This document shows positions 8,304 to 15,557 of a DNA stretch of 59,940 bases, in pieces; position 1 is the first letter of the stretch, and every line of letters starts with the position of its first letter. Under the pieces are notes generated by a model. The model did no database searches, had not been told where the DNA came from, and worked only from the letters and a program-made list of their open reading frames with translations. The position numbers and the translations under genes were made by a program. Source of the DNA: Thermodesulfobacteriota bacterium (GTDB lineage: Bacteria; Desulfobacterota; DSM-4660; Desulfatiglandales; Desulfatiglandaceae); assembly GCA_028278625.1 (NCBI GenBank), contig JANQDY010000185.1:1-59940 (forward strand), given 5' to 3'.

Positions 8304-10132
8304 AACGCCTCCATTGATTCACGAATTGAATCATATGTAAAGACAGGTCCCTCCTGGCATACATAGATATCGTCAATCTGACAGTGGCCGCACTTGCCCA
8401 CGCCACATTCCATACGCCGTTCCAATGACACCAGAATATCTTTATGGGAAAACCCCAACTTTTCAAGTTCCTGAATGACAAAGCGGTACATGACGGGCGG
8501 CCCCACAATGAAGGCCTTTGTGTTTGACGGCATCATCCGGTCCGCCACCAGGGGAAAAAGGGTGGTGATAACGCCGGTCTGCCCCGTCCATTCTTCGTCG
8601 CCCCGGTCCAGCGTCTCAAGGACAAAAGTATCCGCCACCCGTGACCACCGCTCAATCTCATGGGGGAAAAGCCGCTGGGATCGATCCCGGGCACCGGATA
8701 ATATGATCACCCGCCCATATGCTTCCCGGTCGTCCATGACGTAATTGATGGCCGATCTGAGCGGTGCAAGCCCCAATCCCCCCGCCACAAAAAGAAGATC
8801 CTTGCCACCGTATCTTTCAACCGCGAAATGGGAACCAAAGGGGCCTCGAATCCCCACCTTGTCTCCCGGCTCCAGTCTGTGAACAGCCTCGGTGACTTTT
8901 CCCACATTTCGGATCAGCATCTCAAAACACCCCTTTTTGGTGGGGGATGAAGAAACGGAAAAGGGGGCCTCGCCAATGCCGGGAATGGACAACTCCACAA
9001 ACTGTCCGGGCTGGTGGCCCAGTTCCCGCCCTTGGAGGGTAAATTCAAAAAAACGGTCCTTTTGGGTCATGTCTTCGAAGCTTTCTAGGGTGGCCACCTC
9101 CGGAAGATATATGGAGCGATTCATTTCGTTGATGATTTCAAGGGGTGAGGCGATCTCCGCCAGGCAATCCCTGGCACATCGGCCGCACCCGACGCATCCG
9201 GGAAGATGAAAGTGTTCATACAGGTATTTGCCCTTTCTCAACACACGATGGCGAAGGCGGTTCGCGGGTGTCTCCCTGAAGTTGTGCCCCCCCGCAGCCG
9301 ACGCAAACCCTTCCATCATACACCCGTCCCAAGTCCGTGTCCGCCGGCCCGCACGAAGGGACAAATCCACCTCTTCTTCCACATGGAAACAATAACAGGT
9401 GGGGCAGACCAGCACACAGGAACCACAGGAAAAACATTTTTCCGCCCGCTGATCAATCACCTGTGACCGCTGCTCTTTTTTCAAAAATTCCGGCAGGCGC
9501 TCTCTCGGCAGGGAAAGGGCCTCATCATCCGGAAGCAGGTGCTTTCGCCGCTCCATGATATGAATGACATCCGGGTCCGCCGTAATCGCCGGGCTCTCTC
9601 TTATCAGGCTGGCGCCTTTGTCGGACACCACTTCAATACCGTAGGTATCATCTCCCATATCCACCAGCATGAGATCCGCCACCTGATAATGCTCATCTGC
9701 AATCATGGAACCGCTGAAACGGTGTTTGAAAGCCTTGGTCGGGTACATGCCGATCAGAAGAGACCTGTTCCGTCTTGAAAGGTAATTAACATCCGATTGC
9801 CCCGTGGAAAAGGCCTTGTCCAATAACGCGATGGCGGCCAGATCCCAGGGGTGTATGCCGATAATGATTCTCGGCTCCGCCCGAACGCTCTGGTGATAGG
9901 AGGAAGGATCTCCGGTCTTGAATGTTACCAGGGTTTCCTTTACCGGAAGAAAGAATTTCTTGGGGGGGAGAAGGGTTTCGTCGTAATCGAGGCAGAGATC
10001 TGACGCATCTTGCAGCGCGTCATAGACTAACCCGTTTCCTTTTTTGACCACACCGTTGATCTCATATTCCCCCCCGATCAGGGTGTTCACAAAATCAGTG
10101 AACGCCCCCTTCCCTATGGTCTTGTATTCCAT
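8300..10132 (-). CDS. Fused hydrogenase beta-gamma subunit: 4Fe-4S module plus FAD/NAD(P) reductase
   Basis: One 610-residue chain joins two proteins that are usually separate in group 3b hydrogenases. Residues 1 to about 340 correspond to the beta subunit, with CxxCxxCxxxC motifs at Cys234/237/240/244 and Cys314/317/320/324 (numbered from the upstream TTG). From about 345 to the end it resembles the gamma subunit: a ferredoxin-NADP reductase-like FAD domain (PFSVSSSP), an NAD(P) site (VAGGLGLAPLRSA) and a C-terminal [2Fe-2S] site at Cys577/582/585/593 (MECGVGKCGHC). It should exchange electrons between NAD(P)H and the hydrogenase core. ATG at 10132 is chosen; a TTG one codon earlier has better spacing from AAGGGAG. 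First gene of the operon. Confidence 0.9.
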   Translation of the reverse strand: MEYKTIGKGAFTDFVNTLIGGEYEINGVVKKGNGLVYDALQDASDLCLDYDETLLPPKKFFLPVKETLVTFKTGDPSSYHQSVRAEPRIIIGIHPWDLAAIALLDKAFSTGQSDVNYLSRRNRSLLIGMYPTKAFKHRFSGSMIADEHYQVADLMLVDMGDDTYGIEVVSDKGASLIRESPAITADPDVIHIMERRKHLLPDDEALSLPRERLPEFLKKEQRSQVIDQRAEKCFSCGSCVLVCPTCYCFHVEEEVDLSLRAGRRTRTWDGCMMEGFASAAGGHNFRETPANRLRHRVLRKGKYLYEHFHLPGCVGCGRCARDCLAEIASPLEIINEMNRSIYLPEVATLESFEDMTQKDRFFEFTLQGRELGHQPGQFVELSIPGIGEAPFSVSSSPTKKGCFEMLIRNVGKVTEAVHRLEPGDKVGIRGPFGSHFAVERYGGKDLLFVAGGLGLAPLRSAINYVMDDREAYGRVIILSGARDRSQRLFPHEIERWSRVADTFVLETLDRGDEEWTGQTGVITTLFPLVADRMMPSNTKAFIVGPPVMYRFVIQELEKLGFSHKDILVSLERRMECGVGKCGHCQIDDIYVCQEGPVFTYDSIRESMEAL

Positions 10133-10218
10133 CAACCCATATCTCCCTTCCCGTTTAATTTCTTCATGTGGCTAACCCTGCAGACGGAGAAAACGGACCC
10201 ACATTTTGATTAAAAAAA

Positions 10219-10234
10219 ATTATTCTAGAATAAT
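10219..10234. promoter_or_regulatory. Perfect 16-bp palindrome upstream of the hydrogenase operon
   Basis: ATTATTCTAGAATAAT is a perfect inverted repeat about 90 bases before the hydrogenase operon start, in a short AT-rich block. Such symmetry suits a dimeric regulator binding site. The regulator is unknown. Confidence 0.35.
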
Positions 10235-10282
10235 CGAGAGGGGATAAACAAGTTATTTCTGCGTTAACAATTTGAATATTCC

Positions 10283-10312
10283 TTGACACATATGAGCCGT
10301 TCTGCTTACACT
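10283..10312 (+). promoter_or_regulatory. Candidate sigma-70 promoter of the riboswitch leader
   Basis: TTGACA is followed after 18 bases by TACACT. Transcription from here would give a leader of about 340 bases containing the inverted repeat and the GEMM aptamer before the first secreted-protein gene. Confidence 0.45.
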
Positions 10313-10388
10313 TCTATTTCGTCGGTCATTTGGGCATTCAATATCTATTCAGGAGCATATCCGGTAACGATCTATCATGAGTTTAAAA

Positions 10389-10426
10389 TGGTGCCATCAT
10401 TGGAAGTCTCCTTTTTGATGGCACCA
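10389..10426. repeat. Perfect 11-bp inverted repeat in the leader
   Basis: TGGTGCCATCA (10389-10399) and its exact reverse complement (10416-10426) flank a 16-base loop that contains GGAAGTCTCC. As RNA it would be a stable hairpin just upstream of the riboswitch; as DNA it could be an operator. No U-tract follows, so it is not an intrinsic terminator. Confidence 0.5.
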
Positions 10427-10438
10427 GATAACTTCCCA

Positions 10439-10553
10439 AACAAAGCCAAACTCATCGCGAGATGAGGACGGAAAGCCATGGGTCTTCGTATTTCCCGCTG
10501 AGCGTTTTTCTTTATTGCGTACTCATTGGAAAGACAGCCGGGCTGCCGATTGT
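10439..10553 (+). ncRNA. GEMM-I class cyclic-dinucleotide riboswitch aptamer
   Basis: The conserved GEMM core is present in order: ACAAAGCCAAAC, a six-base-pair stem (10451-10456 with 10461-10466) capped by a GCGA GNRA tetraloop, GGACGGAAAGCC, a second stem arm GGTCTT pairing with AAGAC near 10531, then CAGCCGGGCTGCCGA, the tetraloop receptor side. The ends ACAA and TTGT can close P1. Aligning by eye to the Vibrio Vc2 aptamer, the position equivalent to G20 is A, as in GEMM-Ib RNAs that prefer 3',3'-cGAMP; c-di-GMP remains possible. It lies about 105 bases upstream of the first secreted-protein gene and is expected to control that gene and perhaps its paralogue. Confidence 0.88.
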
Positions 10554-10593
10554 GACGTCGTAAACGTCACATTCACGGTGGTTCGGTTTTTTT
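10551..10593 (+). promoter_or_regulatory. Possible riboswitch expression platform
   Basis: TGTGACGT (10551-10558) pairs perfectly with ACGTCACA (10564-10571). This hairpin shares bases with the 3' strand of aptamer stem P1, so the two may be mutually exclusive. Seven T residues follow at 10587-10593, and TCGG just before them could pair with CCGA at the aptamer end. A terminator-type switch is plausible but the geometry is not canonical. Confidence 0.4.
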
Positions 10594-10657
10594 GTTTTTG
10601 ATTTGGCGTTCTTTTGGATTGTCTTTAATCACCGGTCATAAACGCAGGAGGTTTCAA

Positions 10658-12841
10658 ATGATGAGCCAATCATTGTTTCGATTTCAGACCATTCGTTCTG
10701 TTCTTTGTGTTGTTTGGGGGCTTCTGCTTGTTTTGGTCCCCTTTCTTTTTACGGACACCGCTGATGCTGCGTCTTTGTTGGATCATGTCATTACCGACAC
10801 CTTTCAATCGGATGGAACTTGCACCAAGCCGGTGGAGAAAAAGAGTTTTGAAACCACGGCCGACAAAGTCTACTCTTGGGTTCATCTATCGAATGCGTCA
10901 CCCTTTGACCGGGTGACCTGGAGATGGATCGACCCGGATAACTCGGTTTACGCCACCGTTCCCTGGACAGTGGGGGTTGAAGGTTCCACTTGTGCGGCCG
11001 CCTGGATGGCAATCTCGGGACAGCCCGCGGCCGATAAAACGGGCAATTGGAAGGCGGAAATCTACCTGGATGACGCGCTGACGGCCACCGATACTTTCAG
11101 CATCGGGGTTCCGACCCAGCCTGGTCTTCCAAAGGTTTCATTTTCGCCGCCTGAAGCCGAACCGCTCGTGGGCGGCGAAATTTTTGACCTTGTGATTCAC
11201 ATCGAATCTTATACGGACCCCTTGGTGACCAGCTTTGCCATGTACTACAACGACATGGACATTACGGCCACCTTTTTCGCCTGGCTGGAGGCCGGCGTTG
11301 TCCTGCTATCCATCAACGGCAACCAGATCGATCTCACGTTCCCCAACATATCGCTTCCTGCCGGACAGCACAATATTAGCGTCACCGTGGGAAATCCCAA
11401 TGGCACCACCACGGCAACCTGGTCCATGAATATGGCGGCCCCCAAATACACCCCTTCAGCTACCCAGGATGATCTTCTTAATACCTATGGAAACCCCGAT
11501 TACCTCTCCATTCTTTTCAATTCCGATCAGAAGAGGAGGGAGGAGACCTGGACGTATTCGGCGCTCGGGAAGGTGTACCTCTTCTGGGACGGCGTCAAGG
11601 TGGGGGAAAAGAGCGTTGGTATTGACGCCACGCTCTACGCAAACCCGCCGATGGTGGATCCCACCCTTTTTACCGATAAAACGACACTCACGGATGTGAT
11701 TAATCTCTTTGGGGGCAATTACACCATGGCCGACGGGTCAATGCTCGATCCTGATTTGGCTGATTTGAATTTCATCACCTACAACTTTGAAGACAAGGGG
11801 GTTTATGCATCTTTTGTCGGCGGTCAAATGGTCTATGTCATGACGACCGATATCCCCGTCACGGATGCTCAAGGGGTTGCCCACATGCTTTTTGGGGACA
11901 CTGAAACCATTGGGAGTACCGGAGTGGTCATCGGTCCGGATGCGGCAAATGCGGATTCCAGTGGCATCCAAACATTGGTCATTGCCATCGGCCTTGGCGC
12001 AATTGCCATGAATTCCAAAATCCTTGAAGATGAAGATTTTGGAAATGGTTTAAGTAGTTGCATACAACTTGCCGACAAATGCCTCGACTTCTTTAAATCG
12101 CTGGTAAAGTACACCGGTGCTGATGAAAAGGGATATCTTGTTAAGTATGCCACTCTCGGATTTGTACTTCTGGGCACTTCAGTAGAGATTGTCGACGAGG
12201 GAGAAACCGCCTGTGATGGAGACCCACCAACAAATACCGCAGACATTACCTGCCCGGTTGAGTGCACGTCTTTCGGTTTTTCTGCCTGGTCGGAATGTCA
12301 GCCGGACAACACGCAGACCCGGACCGTGGTATCCAAAACTCCCGAGGGATGCACAACAGAACCGGATCCCAGCCTTCTTACACAATCGTGCACATACCAG
12401 CCGCCGGCATGTGAATTCACCTATACCGATTGGTCCGAATGCCAGTCCGACGGGTATCAGTACAGGGAGGAGATATCCAGGTCTCCCGAAGGATGCACCG
12501 GAGACCCGGTTCTGGCACAAGAGTGCAATTCTGTGCAAGAGTGCGTTGCATGGGATTACACCGGGTGGTCCGAATGCCAGCCGGACGGGTATCAGTATCG
12601 GACGGTGATAATGAGATATCCTGAAGGGTGTGTGGGTGATGGCGATACGGTAATGCCCTGCGATTACCATCCGCCATGTACCGGTTATGATTTTTCCGAT
12701 TCAGGCTGCGAACCAAGCTCACTCTATGGCCCGGGGCTCGGAGCCATCACCAGGACCTATAGCGGAATTCCGGAGGGATGTGTTGGTGGTATTGCTATTC
12801 CGCAAACGGAATATATCTGTTGCTCTCTAGATCCATGCTGA
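10658..12841 (+). CDS. Secreted protein with Ig-like, BamE-like and thrombospondin-like repeat regions (copy 1)
   Basis: The ATG follows AGGAGGTTTCAA and aligns with the start of the downstream paralogue; 22 more in-frame codons upstream are less likely. A signal peptide (hydrophobic core, cleavage near TADA/AS) indicates export. The N-terminal ~230 residues look like two beta-sandwich modules. About 265-330 resembles a BamE/OmlA-like fold (DLLNTYGNPDY, then ETWTYSALGKVYLFWDG). The last ~190 residues hold three Cys-rich repeats of the form FxYxxWSECQxDGYQYR...PEGC...C and a fourth degenerate one, resembling thrombospondin type-1-like repeats seen in bacterial surface proteins. Probably extracellular or cell-surface. 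Binding partner unknown. The GEMM riboswitch lies directly upstream, implying cyclic-dinucleotide control. Confidence 0.85.
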   Translation: MMSQSLFRFQTIRSVLCVVWGLLLVLVPFLFTDTADAASLLDHVITDTFQSDGTCTKPVEKKSFETTADKVYSWVHLSNASPFDRVTWRWIDPDNSVYATVPWTVGVEGSTCAAAWMAISGQPAADKTGNWKAEIYLDDALTATDTFSIGVPTQPGLPKVSFSPPEAEPLVGGEIFDLVIHIESYTDPLVTSFAMYYNDMDITATFFAWLEAGVVLLSINGNQIDLTFPNISLPAGQHNISVTVGNPNGTTTATWSMNMAAPKYTPSATQDDLLNTYGNPDYLSILFNSDQKRREETWTYSALGKVYLFWDGVKVGEKSVGIDATLYANPPMVDPTLFTDKTTLTDVINLFGGNYTMADGSMLDPDLADLNFITYNFEDKGVYASFVGGQMVYVMTTDIPVTDAQGVAHMLFGDTETIGSTGVVIGPDAANADSSGIQTLVIAIGLGAIAMNSKILEDEDFGNGLSSCIQLADKCLDFFKSLVKYTGADEKGYLVKYATLGFVLLGTSVEIVDEGETACDGDPPTNTADITCPVECTSFGFSAWSECQPDNTQTRTVVSKTPEGCTTEPDPSLLTQSCTYQPPACEFTYTDWSECQSDGYQYREEISRSPEGCTGDPVLAQECNSVQECVAWDYTGWSECQPDGYQYRTVIMRYPEGCVGDGDTVMPCDYHPPCTGYDFSDSGCEPSSLYGPGLGAITRTYSGIPEGCVGGIAIPQTEYICCSLDPC

Positions 12842-12877
12842 TGGTGCGACTAGCTCACAGGTTGTGAGCCTCGAAGA
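12842..12877. repeat. 3' flank hairpin shared with copy 2
   Basis: These 36 bases after the stop of copy 1 recur identically after copy 2 (15463-15498). They contain the hairpin GCTCACA-GGT-TGTGAGC (12853-12869). There is no U-tract, so it may be an mRNA-stabilising stem rather than a terminator. It also marks the extent of the duplication. The remaining 260 bases before copy 2 show no gene and no second GEMM aptamer. Confidence 0.75.
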
Positions 12878-13137
12878 TACCGAAACAAAGAAAGACAAAC
12901 CGAGGAAACAATATTATTTCAACATTTAATACGCCTGGTTGAACCGTCGGACAGAGGAACCTTGGCGATTCAGCGGTTAGCGAGCGCCCTTGAGAATACA
13001 GCCAATTTAACCGAAGTTGTTACTGAAAAATGGTGTCGGCATTAAAGGCAAGCGTTTGACGCATGCCTACAAAACGCCGTTGGCGGATACCAATTCCGGT
13101 ATTCTTAATCATTGATCACGATCGCGGGAGGTGTTAA

Positions 13138-15462
13138 ATGATGGGCCAATCATTGTTTCGATTTCAAACCATCGGTTTAAGTTCTTTTTTTTATTCTTCT
13201 CTTTGTGTTATTTGGGGATTCTCGGTGGTTATGATCCCCTTTCTTTTTGCCAACTCCGCTGATGCCGCATCCTTTCAGGATCATGTGATTACGGACAGTG
13301 TTCAATCGGATGCCACGTGCCCAAGGCCCGTCGAACAAACGAGTTTTGAAACCACGGATGAAAAAGTCTACTCCTGGGTCCATCTATCGGATGCCTCACC
13401 CTTCGACCGGGTGACCTGGAGATGGATTGACCCGGACAATGCAGTCTATGCCACAACCCCCTGGACGGTGGGTGCTGAAGGCGCCATTTGCGCGGCCGCC
13501 TGGATGGGGATATCTGGCCAGCCCGCGGCCGATAAAACAGGCGGCTGGAAAGCCGAAATTTACTTAGGGAGCACCCTTGCCGCAACGGACGTTTTCACCA
13601 TCGGGGTCCAGAGTCAGCCGGCCCTTCCAATCGTCTCGTTTTCACAGCCTGAAACCGAACCGCTCGTGGGCGGCGAAATTTTCGACCTTGTGATTCACAT
13701 CGAATCTTATACGGACCCCCTGGTAACCAGCTTTGCCATGTACTACAACGACATGGACATTACAGCCACCTTTTTCGCCTGGCTGGAGGCTGGCGTTGTC
13801 CTGCTATCCATCAACGGCAGCCTGATCGATCTCACGTTCCCCAACATATCGCTTCCCGCGGGACAGCACAATATTTCCGTCACCGTGGGAAATCCCAATG
13901 GCACCACCACGGCAACCTGGTCCATGAACATGGCGAACCCCAAATACACCCCTTCAGCCACGCAGAATGATCTTCTCAATACCCATGGAAACCCCGATTA
14001 CCTCTCCATCCTCTACAACTCCGATCAGCAGAGAAGGGAGGAAACCTGGACCTATGTGGCGCTGGGGAAAATGTACCTTTTCTGGGACGGCGTCAAAGTG
14101 GGGGAAAAGGACGTGGGCATTGACGCCGCGCTCTACATGAATCCGCCAATGGTGGACCCCACCCTCTTTACCGATAAAACGACGCTCACGGATGTGATCA
14201 ACGCCTTTGGCAGCGATTATACGGTCACCGATGCGTCGAGCGTGGACGAAGGCTTGGCAGGTTTGGATCTTAAAGCTTATTATTTCAAAGACAATGGTTT
14301 GCTAGTCTCTTTTTCCGGGAGCCAGTTGGTCTTTGTGGAGACGATTGATATTCCCGGGAACCAAGCCCAGAGTTTCCACACCTTGGTCTTACGGGAAACT
14401 GAATTGAATGACGCATACTTGGTACTGAGCCAAGAAAATGCGGACAGTAAAATCGACCCCATTCAAGCCGTTGTTTGGGCAATCTACGTCGGAATTTTGG
14501 CGTGGGGCCCTAATAAAGACCAGCAAAGAGACAACAGTATTTGCCTAGGGTATTGTTTAAACGACAGGGAAACCTGCCGAACCGCCTTGAAATGCTACAA
14601 AGACCTGCTGGGAAATGAAGATGCCGCACTTTTTGCGAACCTTGGTATGCACATTTTGGCTGGCTCAGGAGAATTCATTGATACCGCGGAAACGGACTGT
14701 GATGCAGACCCCCCTAAAAATGGTGAAGGCATCACCTGCCCGGTCCAGTGCACGGATTTTGGTTTTTCGGATTGGTCCGAGTGCCAGCCGGACGGAACAC
14801 AGACCCGGACGGTCGTGTCCAAGATTCCAGAAGGCTGTACCACTGAACCGGATCCCAGCCTTCTCACGCAATCGTGCACATACCAGCCGCCGGCATGTGA
14901 ATCGTTCATTTATTCCGAATGGTCAGAATGCCAGTCCGACGGGTATCAGTACAGGGATGAGGTATCCAGGTCCCCGGAAGGATGCGTTGGGGATCCGGTA
15001 CTGACACAACCGTGTGATCCCTCGGTATCGTGTGAATTCACCTATTCCGCGTGGTCCGATTGCCAGCCCGACGGATACCAGTATAGGGATGAGATATCCA
15101 GGTCTCCCGAAGGATGCACCGGGGACCCGGTTCTGGCACAAGAGTGCAATTATGTGCAAGAGTGCGTTGCATGGGATTACACCGAATGGTCCGAATGCCA
15201 GTCCGACGGGTATCAGTATCGGACGGTGATAATGAGATATCCTGAAGGGTGTGTGGGTGATGGCGATACGGTAATGCCCTGCGACTACCATCCGCCATGT
15301 ACCGGTTATGATTATTCCGATTCGGGCTGCCAACCAAGCTCACTCTACGGCCCTGGGCTCGGAGCCATCACCAGGACCTATAGGGGCATTCCGGAGGGAT
15401 GTGTTGGTGGTATTGCTATTCCGCAAACGGAATATATCTGCTGCTCGCTAGATCCATGCTGA
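13138..15462 (+). CDS. Secreted protein with Ig-like, BamE-like and thrombospondin-like repeat regions (copy 2)
   Basis: A 774-residue paralogue of the preceding gene with the same order: signal peptide (cleavage near SADA/AS), two beta-sandwich modules, BamE-like segment, then Cys-rich repeats. It has one extra repeat (four WSECQ/WSDCQ units plus the degenerate last one). Similarity is patchy. The stretch around EPLVGGEIFDLVIHIESY and the C-terminal repeats are almost identical to copy 1, while the segment between about residues 370 and 520 has diverged strongly. That pattern suggests duplication followed by gene conversion or selection on the variable part. GGAGGTGTTAA precedes the ATG. It is followed by a strong terminator, so the pair may be one transcript. 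Confidence 0.85.
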   Translation: MMGQSLFRFQTIGLSSFFYSSLCVIWGFSVVMIPFLFANSADAASFQDHVITDSVQSDATCPRPVEQTSFETTDEKVYSWVHLSDASPFDRVTWRWIDPDNAVYATTPWTVGAEGAICAAAWMGISGQPAADKTGGWKAEIYLGSTLAATDVFTIGVQSQPALPIVSFSQPETEPLVGGEIFDLVIHIESYTDPLVTSFAMYYNDMDITATFFAWLEAGVVLLSINGSLIDLTFPNISLPAGQHNISVTVGNPNGTTTATWSMNMANPKYTPSATQNDLLNTHGNPDYLSILYNSDQQRREETWTYVALGKMYLFWDGVKVGEKDVGIDAALYMNPPMVDPTLFTDKTTLTDVINAFGSDYTVTDASSVDEGLAGLDLKAYYFKDNGLLVSFSGSQLVFVETIDIPGNQAQSFHTLVLRETELNDAYLVLSQENADSKIDPIQAVVWAIYVGILAWGPNKDQQRDNSICLGYCLNDRETCRTALKCYKDLLGNEDAALFANLGMHILAGSGEFIDTAETDCDADPPKNGEGITCPVQCTDFGFSDWSECQPDGTQTRTVVSKIPEGCTTEPDPSLLTQSCTYQPPACESFIYSEWSECQSDGYQYRDEVSRSPEGCVGDPVLTQPCDPSVSCEFTYSAWSDCQPDGYQYRDEISRSPEGCTGDPVLAQECNYVQECVAWDYTEWSECQSDGYQYRTVIMRYPEGCVGDGDTVMPCDYHPPCTGYDYSDSGCQPSSLYGPGLGAITRTYRGIPEGCVGGIAIPQTEYICCSLDPC

Positions 15463-15498
15463 TGGTGCGACTAGCTCACAGGTTGTGAGCCTCGAAGA
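15463..15498. repeat. 3' flank hairpin, second copy
   Basis: Identical to 12842-12877, with the GCTCACA-GGT-TGTGAGC hairpin at 15474-15490. Here a true terminator follows four bases later. Confidence 0.75.
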
Positions 15499-15501
15499 CA
15501 A

Positions 15502-15540
15502 CCACAAAAAAAGGCGGCCATGGGCCGCCTTTTTTTGTGG
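15502..15540. terminator. Bidirectional intrinsic terminator
   Basis: Two perfect 18-base arms (15502-15519 and 15523-15540) separated by ATG, each arm made of a GGCGGCC core with an A7 or T7 flank. It can terminate both the rightward secreted-protein transcript and the leftward acyl-CoA synthetase transcript. Confidence 0.93.
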
Positions 15541-15557
15541 AGTTATTGTATCAGCCG

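Noticed and set aside
10283..10465. 60-codon plus-strand frame in the leader
   Set aside because: It runs through the inverted repeat and the riboswitch, has no ribosome-binding site, and its first codon overlaps the -35 box.
12878..13137. Second GEMM riboswitch before copy 2 of the secreted protein
   Set aside because: The core motifs (AAAGCCAAAC, GGACGGAAAGCC) are absent; only a small unrelated hairpin is seen near 13048-13070.
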